Below, piece by piece: positions 23,570 to 30,437 of a stretch of DNA of 30,741 nt. Where the stretch lies: NCBI GenBank assembly GCA_013298375.1, contig JAAFHM010000005.1, positions 1 through 30,741 on the forward strand. The letters are read 5' to 3'. Position 1 is the stretch's first letter. Each line of letters opens with the position of its first letter. Made by a program: the position numbers and the translations under genes. The notes under the pieces are model-generated. The model made no database searches, was not told the origin of the DNA, and saw nothing but the letters and a program-made list of their open reading frames with translations. This DNA is from Ignavibacteria bacterium (GTDB taxonomy: Bacteria; Bacteroidota; Ignavibacteria; Kapaibacteriales; UBA4661).

Positions 23570-24892
23570 TTACGCCGTGATAGCAACTAATGCCGCCTGA
23601 AATGCTTGCTCAAAATCAGCTTTAATATCTTCAATGTGTTCCAAACCAACTGAAACCCTCACCAAACCTTGTACAACGCCCGCAGCACGCTGCTCTTCGT
23701 CGCTTAATTGCTGGTGCGTTGTTGTAGCGGGATGAATCACGAGTGTTTTCGCATCGCCGACGTTGGCAAGGTGGCTGGCAATTTTGAGATTTTGGATAAA
23801 GGCATCGGCAAGTTCGGCATCGCCGCGAAGTTTGACAGCAAGCACACCGCCTGCGCCGCGTGGAAGATAGCGCTTTGCAAGAGTGTGATATGGATTGGAT
23901 TCCAAACCGGGATAGTTGACGTATTCGACGGCAGGATGCTTCTCAAGCCACTGTGCAAGCGCTTGGGCGTTTTGCGCATGGCGCTCGCCGCGCAGCGAAA
24001 GCGTCTCTACGCCTTGCAAAAGCAGAAACGCATTAAACGGACTCAGTGCCGGACCATGATCGCGCAAGCCTTCGACGCGGGCGCGAATGGCAAAAGCGAT
24101 ATTGCCAAAGGGACCATCGGAGCCAAAAACATCCCAGAACCGCAAGCCATGATAACCTTCCGACGGTTCGGTAAATTGTGGGAATTTGCCATTGCCCCAG
24201 TTGAAATTACCACCGTCAACGATTGCCCCGCCAATGCTGGTGCCGTGTCCGCCGACCCATTTGGTGAGCGATTCGACGACGACGTTTGCGCCATGTTCAA
24301 TCGGGCGAGCAAAATAGCCGCCTGCGCCAAAGGTGTTATCCACGATAAGCGGAATACCATGCTTTTCGGCAAGTTGGGCAAATTTGTGAAAATCAGGAAC
24401 GCTAAAGCCAGGATTGCCAATAGTTTCCAAATAAATTGCTTTGGTTTTTGCGTCAATCAATTTTTCAAAATCTTCCGCCTTATCGCTTGCAGCAAAGCGG
24501 GCTTCCACGCCAAAGCGCTTGAAGGAGACCTTAAATTGATTGTAGGTTCCGCCGTAGAGATAGGGCGTAGAAACAAAATTATCGCCAACCTCAAGAATAT
24601 TCGTCAGCGCAATGAATTGCGCCGCTTGCCCCGAAGCCACTGCTACTGCCGCAACGCCGCCTTCAAGTGCAGCAATACGCTTTTCCAGAACATCGGTGGT
24701 TGGGTTCATCAGGCGGGTATAAATATTGCCAAATTTCTGCAAAGCAAAGAGTTGTGCGGCATCGGCGGCATCGTCAAACACGTAGGATGTGGTTTGATAA
24801 ATCGGCACGGCGCGGGATTTGGTCGTGGGGTCGGGTTGCTGACCTGCGTGGAGTTGCAGTGTCTCGAAACGTAAACCTTGTGCGTTACTCAT
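23570..24892 (-). CDS. metY: O-acetylhomoserine sulfhydrylase (aminocarboxypropyltransferase)
   Basis: A 440-residue PLP enzyme of the Cys/Met metabolism family that joins O-acetylhomoserine and sulfide to give homocysteine, in the cytoplasm. N terminus 'RFETLQLHAGQQPDPTTKSRAVPIYQTTSYVF' is typical of MetY. 'ASGQAAQ' binds the cofactor phosphate, D185 ('IVDNTF') contacts the pyridine N, and K211 in 'VVESLTKWVGGHG' is the Schiff-base Lys. Length is about 430-440 as in MetY rather than about 380-400 as in MetB/MetC. The ATG at 24892 was chosen because AGAGGAG lies 6 bases upstream; this is one of few strong Shine-Dalgarno sequences in the window. Expression is probably controlled by the Met/Cys leader upstream. 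Confidence 0.95.
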   Translation of the reverse strand: MSNAQGLRFETLQLHAGQQPDPTTKSRAVPIYQTTSYVFDDAADAAQLFALQKFGNIYTRLMNPTTDVLEKRIAALEGGVAAVAVASGQAAQFIALTNILEVGDNFVSTPYLYGGTYNQFKVSFKRFGVEARFAASDKAEDFEKLIDAKTKAIYLETIGNPGFSVPDFHKFAQLAEKHGIPLIVDNTFGAGGYFARPIEHGANVVVESLTKWVGGHGTSIGGAIVDGGNFNWGNGKFPQFTEPSEGYHGLRFWDVFGSDGPFGNIAFAIRARVEGLRDHGPALSPFNAFLLLQGVETLSLRGERHAQNAQALAQWLEKHPAVEYVNYPGLESNPYHTLAKRYLPRGAGGVLAVKLRGDAELADAFIQNLKIASHLANVGDAKTLVIHPATTTHQQLSDEEQRAAGVVQGLVRVSVGLEHIEDIKADFEQAFQAALVAITA

Positions 24893-24970
24893 GGAAGTCT
24901 CCTCTATGAAGAAAATATAGAATGAAAAAATTGAAAAGGAATTGTTCGCGTATGTTGATATCGAAAGCAA

Positions 24971-25003
24971 AAAGCCGCTCTCACATTTTGTGAGAACGGC
25001 TTT
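24971..25003 (-). terminator. Attenuator terminator upstream of metY
   Basis: On the minus strand AAAGCCGTTCTCACA pairs with TGTGAGAGCGGCTTT, 15 bp including one U-G wobble, with an AAA loop and a TTTTTGCTTT tail. On the plus strand the wobble is a C-A mismatch and there is no comparable T-run, so it is built for the minus strand. It lies 33 bases after the leader ORF stop and 78 bases before metY. Confidence 0.9.
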
Positions 25004-25036
25004 GTCAAAGTCTTGATGGGAAGTTTACATCAGATT

Positions 25037-25156
25037 CTATGAGTCAAGCAACACGCTCTCACGCTGACCGCGCATACAGCAGCACATCATCATGCACATT
25101 TGCATCATGGCGGGCATTGCTGCGTTGGGAGCGATATTGAGAGTTGTGTTGCGCAT
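25037..25156 (-). CDS. Met/Cys-rich leader peptide of the metY-metX unit
   Basis: A 39-codon ORF starting at the ATG 25156 and ending with TAG at 25037. The peptide has nine Met (1, 14, 17, 18, 20, 22, 23, 24, 28) and four Cys (21, 25, 26, 27), concentrated in MMQMCMMMCCCM at 17-28. It is followed by the terminator at 24971-25003 and then metY. Codons 32-35 contain GTGAGAGCG (25054-25062), an exact copy of part of the terminator 3' arm, so this RNA segment can pair with the terminator 5' arm. This is the layout of ribosome-mediated attenuation: stalling at Met or Cys codons would free the antiterminator. No Shine-Dalgarno is evident. An in-frame TTG at 25231 is an unlikely start because it forms part of the putative -35 box. 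Confidence 0.75.
   Translation of the reverse strand: MRNTTLNIAPNAAMPAMMQMCMMMCCCMRGQRESVLLDS
25044..25062 (-). promoter_or_regulatory. Predicted antiterminator segment in the leader ORF
   Basis: GTGAGAGCG (25062-25054, minus) can pair with CGTTCTCAC of the terminator 5' arm (9 bp, one G-U). GCTT at 25049-25046 can pair with the adjacent AAGC of the same arm after a 4-base bulge, giving about 13 bp that exclude the terminator. Alternatively CTTGA (25048-25044) can pair with TCAAG between leader and terminator. Confidence 0.65.
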
Positions 25157-25202
25157 TTGTTTGGCGTTGGTAATGTTTCGATTGTCGTTTATTGACTCTT
25201 GC

Positions 25203-25231
25203 AATGTACAAATCGTTTTGTGCAAAGTCAA
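25203..25231 (-). promoter_or_regulatory. Putative sigma-70-type promoter of the metY leader
   Basis: Minus-strand TTGACT (25231-25226) and TACATT (25208-25203) are separated by exactly 17 bases: 5/6 and 4/6 matches to the -35 and -10 consensus. Transcription would start near 25196, about 40 bases before the leader ATG. If the host uses a Bacteroidota-type -7 box (TAnnTTTG), the fit is weaker. Confidence 0.5.
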
Positions 25232-25309
25232 GTGTTCATAAAAAATAATTCTGCTTTATACAGAAAAACACTCCCCAAAAAGCCTTCGCCAAGCACGACG
25301 TGAAGCGGC

Positions 25310-25330
25310 TTTGTGAACTTTTTTCACAAA
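25310..25330. promoter_or_regulatory. Palindrome TTTGTGAA-N5-TTCACAAA, candidate operator
   Basis: A perfect 8-bp inverted repeat with a 5-base centre, 66 bases before the start of the copper monooxygenase gene. The half-sites TGTGA and TCACA recall the CRP family, but the spacing is 7 rather than 6, so a different regulator or a hairpin is also possible. Confidence 0.4.
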
Positions 25331-25396
25331 AGAGAAAATGATTGCGTATTTTGCATTTTTGCTGCACGTTCCATCACCACATTTTCCCATACCACC

Positions 25397-26770
25397 ATGG
25401 TTCGCACGATTTCCACTCCATCCTTATTCGTTGCTCTGCTCGCAAGCGCATGGATTCTCACTGCTTGCAATGCTGGCAATATCAACGAATTGCCGGAATC
25501 CGGCTCAAGTTTCGCACTGCTTCAAGAAAAAGTGCTTACACCAAATTGCGCCACAAGCGGCTGCCACGACACGCGAAATGCCGTTGGCGGCTTGGATTTA
25601 TCGCCACAAGTTGCGTATAAAAATTTGGTCGGTGTCGAGCCGTCTAATCAAAATGCCAAAGCAGATAAACTCTTGCGCGTCAAAGTCGGCGACCCGTACA
25701 AAAGTTTTCTTTACAACAAACTCGACAGCGCTAATCTGCATAAATCCGATGGCTACGGAAGCGCTATGCCACTTGGTTCGCGGGCTGTCACGGCGGGGCA
25801 GTTGGATTTTGTGAAATTCTGGATTTCCGCCGGAGCGCCGAAAAATGGTACGGTTGCCGATGCAAAACTCTTGGAGGATACCCGCCCGCAAAACGAGATA
25901 TTGAGCCTGCCACAACCAGCACAAGGCGTACAAATGCGGCTTGCGCCGTTTCCGATTGCACCGCAAAACGAGCGCGAAATTTATTCTGCCCGCCAAAATA
26001 CGCAAGACTTGATTATGACAAAATTTGAGCTCGTGCAGCGCGACCGCAGTCATCATTTTATCTTGTACGGCTACGACCCCGCCCGCGCAGGACGCAATGT
26101 CCCGCCAATCAACACCATCCGAGACCTGTATTTGCCGAATGGTCAGCTTATTCCTGAGCGTTTTACGGAAATGTCGTCACGCACCTTTTTGATAGCTTCC
26201 CAGCTTAAAGCCGAAACAATTGAATTTCCAGCAGGAATGGCAATGCGTATCCCCGCAAACTGGCTTCTGGACTTCAATTCGCATTACACCAACGGCACAC
26301 GTGATACAATTCGAGGCGAGGTAATCTTTAATATTCACACCACCACGCCAGATCGCGTGAAAACGTATATCAAGCCCTTACAACTTGGCTTCTACAATTT
26401 TCTTTTGCAGCCAAAACGCGAAACAGTGGTCGAAACAACATTTTTGGTCGGCGGCAGCGGCTCAGGAAATACCGATCGTTTTAGTAGCCGTGATACGGTC
26501 GTGAATATTGTTGGACTGACCTCGCACACTCATCGTCTGGCAAAGCGCTTTGTGACAACGATTGTGGGCGGTGCGCGTAATGGGGAAGTAGTCTATACGG
26601 CGACGAATTGGCTGAATCCGCCGCTTCTCAATTTCACAACGCCTATCGTTCTACGGCGCGGAGAGGGCTTAAAATCTACCGTCACCTACTACAACGATAC
26701 CGACGAAACCGTTACCTTCGGTTTCCGCTCTAGCGATGAAATGAATTTTATTTTTGGTTATTATTATTGA
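25397..26770 (+). CDS. Lipoprotein: c-type cytochrome segment plus PHM-like two-copper monooxygenase
   Basis: A 457-residue exported protein. Signal peptide with lipobox LTAC (C24). Residues about 40-150 resemble a cytochrome c: CATSGCH (C51, C56, H57), a CX4CH rather than CX2CH haem motif, and 'AMPLG' (M124) followed by 'LDFVKFWISAGAP', the usual axial Met and terminal helix. Residues about 180-457 match copper type II ascorbate-dependent monooxygenases (PHM/DBM): H219-H220 and H296 would bind one copper, and H377, H379 (SHTHR) and M449 (DEMNF) the other. All six ligands are present. It would act at the periplasm or cell surface. The substrate is unknown. The start is the ATG at 25397; the frame extends to 25313 without coding character. 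Confidence 0.8.
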   Translation: MVRTISTPSLFVALLASAWILTACNAGNINELPESGSSFALLQEKVLTPNCATSGCHDTRNAVGGLDLSPQVAYKNLVGVEPSNQNAKADKLLRVKVGDPYKSFLYNKLDSANLHKSDGYGSAMPLGSRAVTAGQLDFVKFWISAGAPKNGTVADAKLLEDTRPQNEILSLPQPAQGVQMRLAPFPIAPQNEREIYSARQNTQDLIMTKFELVQRDRSHHFILYGYDPARAGRNVPPINTIRDLYLPNGQLIPERFTEMSSRTFLIASQLKAETIEFPAGMAMRIPANWLLDFNSHYTNGTRDTIRGEVIFNIHTTTPDRVKTYIKPLQLGFYNFLLQPKRETVVETTFLVGGSGSGNTDRFSSRDTVVNIVGLTSHTHRLAKRFVTTIVGGARNGEVVYTATNWLNPPLLNFTTPIVLRRGEGLKSTVTYYNDTDETVTFGFRSSDEMNFIFGYYY

Positions 26771-27006
26771 TGAGGCTTTGAGTTTGCTCTTTGTTCGAGT
26801 AACGTCCGCCCGCTTTATGGTTTTTGAGCCGTAGAGCGGGCTTGACATTAGCAGGAGTACGGATTCTTTGCTGCTTCTGCCACGAAAAGCTATTATCACC
26901 TCTCGCCCTCACGAATGTCTCTTCTGCAATTCTATTGGGAAACCAGCGAATATCACCGTAAATTTGCGCGTCCTTCATTTGTTTTACCGTTTTCTTGGAA
27001 TATTTT
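26771..27006. other. Intergenic region between the copper monooxygenase and M20 genes
   Basis: 236 bases. It holds the hairpin at 26808-26841 and otherwise no recognisable gene or repeat. Short overlapping frames here lack conserved features. Confidence 0.6.
26808..26841 (+). terminator. Long hairpin after the copper monooxygenase gene
   Basis: GCCCGCT-T-TATGG (26808-26820) pairs with CCGTA-G-AGCGGGC (26829-26841), 13 bp with one T-G wobble and an 8-base loop. Only a weak T content follows (CTTGACATT), so it may be an inefficient terminator or an RNA-stabilising 3' end. Confidence 0.55.
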
Positions 27007-28350
27007 ATGCAACAGCGTCGTCATATTCTCGTCCTTGTGGCTTTGATACACGTTATTGGAACTGCTCTTCTCCCTGCGCAGTCGCTTGAATCCTTGCGGA
27101 CAGCGATTGACGAACGCGCCAAAGCGATTGAAAGCAAAATGCTGACCTGGCGACGTGATTTCCACCAAAATCCCGAACTCGGCAACCGTGAAACCCGCAC
27201 CAGTGCTATTGTTGCCGAACACCTTAAAAAACTAGGCTTGGAAGTGAAAACGGGAATTGCCTACACAGGCGTTGTCGGCATACTCAAAGGCGGCAAGCCG
27301 GGTCCGGTGATTGCGCTCCGTGCTGATATGGATGCGCTGCCCGTTGGCGAGCAGGTGAATGTGCCATTTGCATCGAAAGTGCGTAGCACCTATAATGGTC
27401 AGGAAGTGGGCGTAATGCACGCTTGCGGACACGACGCACATACAGCGATGCTGATGGCTGTTGCCGAGATATTATCGGGGTTGAAGTCGGATGTACGCGG
27501 TACGGTCAAATTTATTTTCCAACCCGCAGAGGAAGGCGCTCCCGAAGGCGAAGAAGGCGGTGCAGAACTGATGATAAAGCAGGGTGTTTTGGAAAATCCC
27601 GCACCAGAGGCAATTTTTGGCTTGCATATTTTCGCGGGCGTGGAGTCTGGCAAAATCACATTTCGTCCGGGACCGACGATGGCGGCGGTTGATTACCTGA
27701 AAATTATTATCAAAGGTCGGCAAACGCATGGTGCAAAGCCGTGGAGCGGCATTGACCCGATTGTTGTTTCTTCACAGGTCGTCATGGGTTTGCAAACTAT
27801 CGAAAGCCGTCAGTTGGACGTAACGAAAGAGCCTTCGATTATCACTGTCGGCACGATGCACGGCGGTGTACGCAATAATATCATTCCCGACAGCGTAGAA
27901 ATGACCGGAACCATCCGCAGTTACGACGAAGGAATGCAAGAACAGATTCATTCGCGCATCAAGCAAACGAGCGACTATATTGCCAAAGCAAGCGGAGCAA
28001 GCGCCGATGTACGCATTCGCAAGCAATATCCTGCAACGGTGAACGATGATAAACTAACGGCACTCATGTCGCCAACCCTTGTGCGCGTTGCTGGCGCGGC
28101 AAATGTTACGACAGCGCAAAAACAAACAGGTGCAGAAGATTTCTCTTTTTATCAGAAAAAAATTCCCGGAATGTTTTTCTTTTTGGGTATAACGCCAAAA
28201 GAGCAGGTTTCAGGGGCGGCAGCGAACCACTCTCCGCAGTTCTATGTGGACGAACCCGCACTGCTCGTCGGTCTGAAAGCCTTGACTAACCTTGTGTTTG
28301 ATTACGCCGCCCTCAGCAAAAGCACATCGTCTTCCGGCGGTACGAAATAA
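27007..28350 (+). CDS. Exported M20-family amidohydrolase/carboxypeptidase
   Basis: A 447-residue metallopeptidase with a signal peptide (QQRRH, then 'ILVLVALIHVIGTALLPAQS'), so it acts in the periplasm or outside. The M20D (hippurate hydrolase/IAA-amino acid hydrolase-like) signature includes 'WRRDFHQNPEL', 'ALRADMDALPV', 'HACGHDAHTAML' (C140, H142), 'QPAEEG' (E175/E176), 'GLHIFAG' (H207) and, near the end, 'TGAEDFSFY' and 'NHSPQF'. The dinuclear metal set appears complete, with Cys as one ligand as is usual for M20D. It would cleave N-acyl amino acids or small peptides. The start is the ATG at 27007. The next gene begins 60 bases downstream. Confidence 0.93.
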   Translation: MQQRRHILVLVALIHVIGTALLPAQSLESLRTAIDERAKAIESKMLTWRRDFHQNPELGNRETRTSAIVAEHLKKLGLEVKTGIAYTGVVGILKGGKPGPVIALRADMDALPVGEQVNVPFASKVRSTYNGQEVGVMHACGHDAHTAMLMAVAEILSGLKSDVRGTVKFIFQPAEEGAPEGEEGGAELMIKQGVLENPAPEAIFGLHIFAGVESGKITFRPGPTMAAVDYLKIIIKGRQTHGAKPWSGIDPIVVSSQVVMGLQTIESRQLDVTKEPSIITVGTMHGGVRNNIIPDSVEMTGTIRSYDEGMQEQIHSRIKQTSDYIAKASGASADVRIRKQYPATVNDDKLTALMSPTLVRVAGAANVTTAQKQTGAEDFSFYQKKIPGMFFFLGITPKEQVSGAAANHSPQFYVDEPALLVGLKALTNLVFDYAALSKSTSSSGGTK

Positions 28351-28410
28351 GATTTGCGGTAGAAACCGAGGTGATATACTCTTCTTTTATTCCTCATCTT
28401 TTCCTCAATT

Positions 28411-29490
28411 ATGGCAGAACAGAAAAAAAGTTCATTTCTTAAAACGCTTCTCCGCACCGCAATAAGTCTTGCGTTGCTCATTGGCTCCATGGCATTTGCA
28501 CTCAAGGATGTGCATAATCTCGGTGAGTTGCTTGGAGCATTTCAGCAAGCAAATTATTGGTGGGTCTTGGCAACAATTCCCGTCATGTTGCTTTCGCACT
28601 ATCTCCGTGCGTTGCGCTGGATTACGATGATGAAACCCATTCAAGACGGCATCCACACGATGAATGCCTTCTCTGGTGTGATGATTGGCTACATGATGAA
28701 TAATCTCACGCCTCGCGGAGGCGAACTCGCCCGCCCATTTATCCTGAGCCGCCGCGAAAATGTGCGCTTCTCGACAGCGATTGCGACCATTTTGGTAGAG
28801 CGGGTGATTGATATTTTGAGCTTGAGCGTTTTTGTGCTTATCACGTTTTACTATCTGCATGAGAAAATTGCTCGTGTTTTTCCCGAAATAAGCAGCCAAT
28901 TACTCCTTCGTTTGCTAGTATTGCCTGTGGTGGGCTTGATGACATTTATCATTTTGCTTATCACCACCAATATTGGCGAATGGCTACTGCGGATATGCGT
29001 CAAGCGCTTTTCAGAGAAATGGTACGATAAACTTCACAGCTATCTCGAAGCATTTATCAATGGTTTCAGCATCTTTAAATCGCCGGGACTGTATTGGCGG
29101 GTTTTGTTGGAAACGGCAGCAATTTGGGCGCTGTATCTTGTGCCGTTGTACTTCATGTTTTTGGCATTTGGCTTTGAGAAAAGCTATAATTTCGGCTGGT
29201 TCGATGCAAACGTGCTGCTCACAATGACAACTATAGGTATTACGATTGCACCAACGCCCGGAGCATGGGGGATTTATCACACGTTTGCCCAGGTCACGCT
29301 TGTACAATTTTACGGTATGCCAAGCGAAAAAGCTCTTGCCTTCGCTTTTGTAGCGCATGGTGTGGGGTATTTCCTCAATATCGCTGTCGGTGGGGTTTTC
29401 TTCATGCGCGAACACGCACGCGGCATTTCGTGGCGCTCGGTTTCCCATGCTGACGAAGTTGTTACCGCCGATACTTCTTCCAACTCGTAA
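28411..29490 (+). CDS. YbhN/UPF0104-type integral membrane protein (flippase-like domain)
   Basis: A 359-residue protein with about eight transmembrane helices, related to the membrane domain of lysyl-phosphatidylglycerol synthase (MprF) and to the YbhN/UPF0104 family. Motifs: 'LLSHYLRALRWITMMKP', 'MMNNLTPRGGELARPFILSRRE' and 'TPGAWGIYHTFAQV'. MprF's N-terminal half flips lipids, so lipid movement is a reasonable guess, but no soluble synthase domain is present and the substrate is not known. The start ATG at 28411 fits the first hydrophobic segment. The TrmH-family gene begins 9 bases after its stop. Confidence 0.85.
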   Translation: MAEQKKSSFLKTLLRTAISLALLIGSMAFALKDVHNLGELLGAFQQANYWWVLATIPVMLLSHYLRALRWITMMKPIQDGIHTMNAFSGVMIGYMMNNLTPRGGELARPFILSRRENVRFSTAIATILVERVIDILSLSVFVLITFYYLHEKIARVFPEISSQLLLRLLVLPVVGLMTFIILLITTNIGEWLLRICVKRFSEKWYDKLHSYLEAFINGFSIFKSPGLYWRVLLETAAIWALYLVPLYFMFLAFGFEKSYNFGWFDANVLLTMTTIGITIAPTPGAWGIYHTFAQVTLVQFYGMPSEKALAFAFVAHGVGYFLNIAVGGVFFMREHARGISWRSVSHADEVVTADTSSNS

Positions 29491-29499
29491 TTACGCCTC

Positions 29500-30093
29500 A
29501 TGGAATCATTTGTCACGCCAGAACGCGCTGAAAAGCTGCGCCGCGCAATCGAACGCAAGCAACCAACGCTTACCATCGTTCTCGAAAACGTCCACGACCC
29601 GCACAATGTCTCGGCGGTGCTGCGTTCATGCGATGCCGTTGGTGTTGTCGAGGTCTATCTTATCTACAATGGTCGTCAAAAATTTCCCGATTTAGGGGAA
29701 AAAAGTTCAGCCAGTGCAAAAAAATGGATAGACATTCACCAATTCACCAACCCCGAAGCCTGTTTTGCTGCACTCCGGGAGTCTGGCTACGCAATTTTTA
29801 CAACCCATATGGCAAGCAATGCTGTTTCGCTCTATAACCTTGATTTAACGGGGCGTGTGGCGCTTGTCTTTGGAAATGAGCATAGTGGAGTAAGTGATGA
29901 AGCACTTGCGCTGGCGGATGGAAATTTTCTCATTCCTCAAGTTGGTATGATTCAAAGTTTGAATATTTCGGTTGCCTGTGCCGTCAGCCTTTTTGAAGCA
30001 TCGCGCCAACGCTGGCAAGCCGGGATGTACGATACGCCGCAGTTTTCACCGGAAAAATTTGAGGCGAAGTTTTTAGATTGGCAAATGCGGTAG
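29500..30093 (+). CDS. TrmH-family RNA 2'-O-methyltransferase (SpoU/SPOUT)
   Basis: A 197-residue SPOUT methyltransferase that would methylate a ribose 2'-OH of tRNA or rRNA using SAM. Motif 1 is ENVHDPHNVSAVLRSCDAVGV (catalytic Asn/Arg region), motif 2 is VFGNEHSGVSDEAL, and motif 3 is IPQVGMIQSLNISVACAVSLFEASRQR, which forms the knotted SAM site. Its N terminus, 'MESFVTPERAEKLRRAIERKQPTLTIVLENV', and C-terminal tail resemble TrmH (tRNA Gm18) more than RlmB, but the target is an inference. It follows the YbhN-like gene by 9 bases. Confidence 0.9.
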   Translation: MESFVTPERAEKLRRAIERKQPTLTIVLENVHDPHNVSAVLRSCDAVGVVEVYLIYNGRQKFPDLGEKSSASAKKWIDIHQFTNPEACFAALRESGYAIFTTHMASNAVSLYNLDLTGRVALVFGNEHSGVSDEALALADGNFLIPQVGMIQSLNISVACAVSLFEASRQRWQAGMYDTPQFSPEKFEAKFLDWQMR

Positions 30094-30437
30094 GGAGGCA
30101 GCGAAGATGCAACGTAACTAGCCTCTGAGGTCTCGAAAATTATCCACGAATCGCACAAATCCTTATGAATTGGGAGGTTTGAACAGATTATACCGTTTTG
30201 ATTTAATTTTCGATAGCTTGCGTTCTTTTTTGCTTGTTTTGATGCTGTCGAATCCACGGGAAAGCAGTCAAACGCTGTAAGAACTTCGGATTTTCCCAGT
30301 ATGTTGCAATATCTCCGTGAGTTTTATCTCTATTGCTTCGATACTCTCAAAGACAATGTTTGCTAGATCGTGTTGACAAACTGAGAAATAAGTATATTTG
30401 CGTTGAATAGCGACCACTCACCATCAAGCAAATACCT
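30094..30437. other. Region between the TrmH gene and the IS5 frame
   Basis: 344 bases without an intact gene. It contains a decayed transposase-like remnant on the minus strand (30203-30365) and the probable left end and promoter of the IS5-family element. Just after the trmH stop I see no strong terminator. Confidence 0.55.
30203..30365 (-). pseudogene. Remnant of a transposase C terminus (possibly IS630/DDE_3-like)
   Basis: Read on the minus strand, one frame gives 'IVFESIEAIEIKLTEIL' and a second frame gives 'YWENPKFLQRLTAFPWI', ending at TAA (30203-30205) after a basic tail. Joined across a single shift near 30302-30308 they read as a transposase-like C terminus ('F.SIE.IE..LTEIL..YWENP..LQRLT.FPWI'). 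No start or catalytic domain remains, because the IS5-type element begins at its upstream edge. The family assignment is tentative. Confidence 0.4.

Noticed and set aside
23708..24874. 388-codon plus-strand open frame across metY
   Set aside because: It is fully antisense to metY, which has all PLP-enzyme motifs, and the translated product shows no recognisable family.
25037..25156. The Met/Cys-rich ORF as a copper-binding peptide serving the divergent copper enzyme
   Set aside because: Met and Cys could bind Cu(I), but the ORF is on the metY strand, is followed by a terminator, and carries the terminator-matching 9-mer, so a leader role fits better. Not fully excluded.
24893..25312. SAM riboswitch or T-box upstream of metY
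   Set aside because: I looked for a SAM-I/SAM-II type multi-helix core and a T-box sequence with specifier loop and saw neither. The region is explained by the leader ORF plus terminator. A covariance-model search would settle this.
29952..30257. 101-codon minus-strand frame overlapping the TrmH gene
   Set aside because: It is antisense to the conserved motif 3 of the methyltransferase. Only the part beyond 30203, in a different reading, resembles a transposase remnant.
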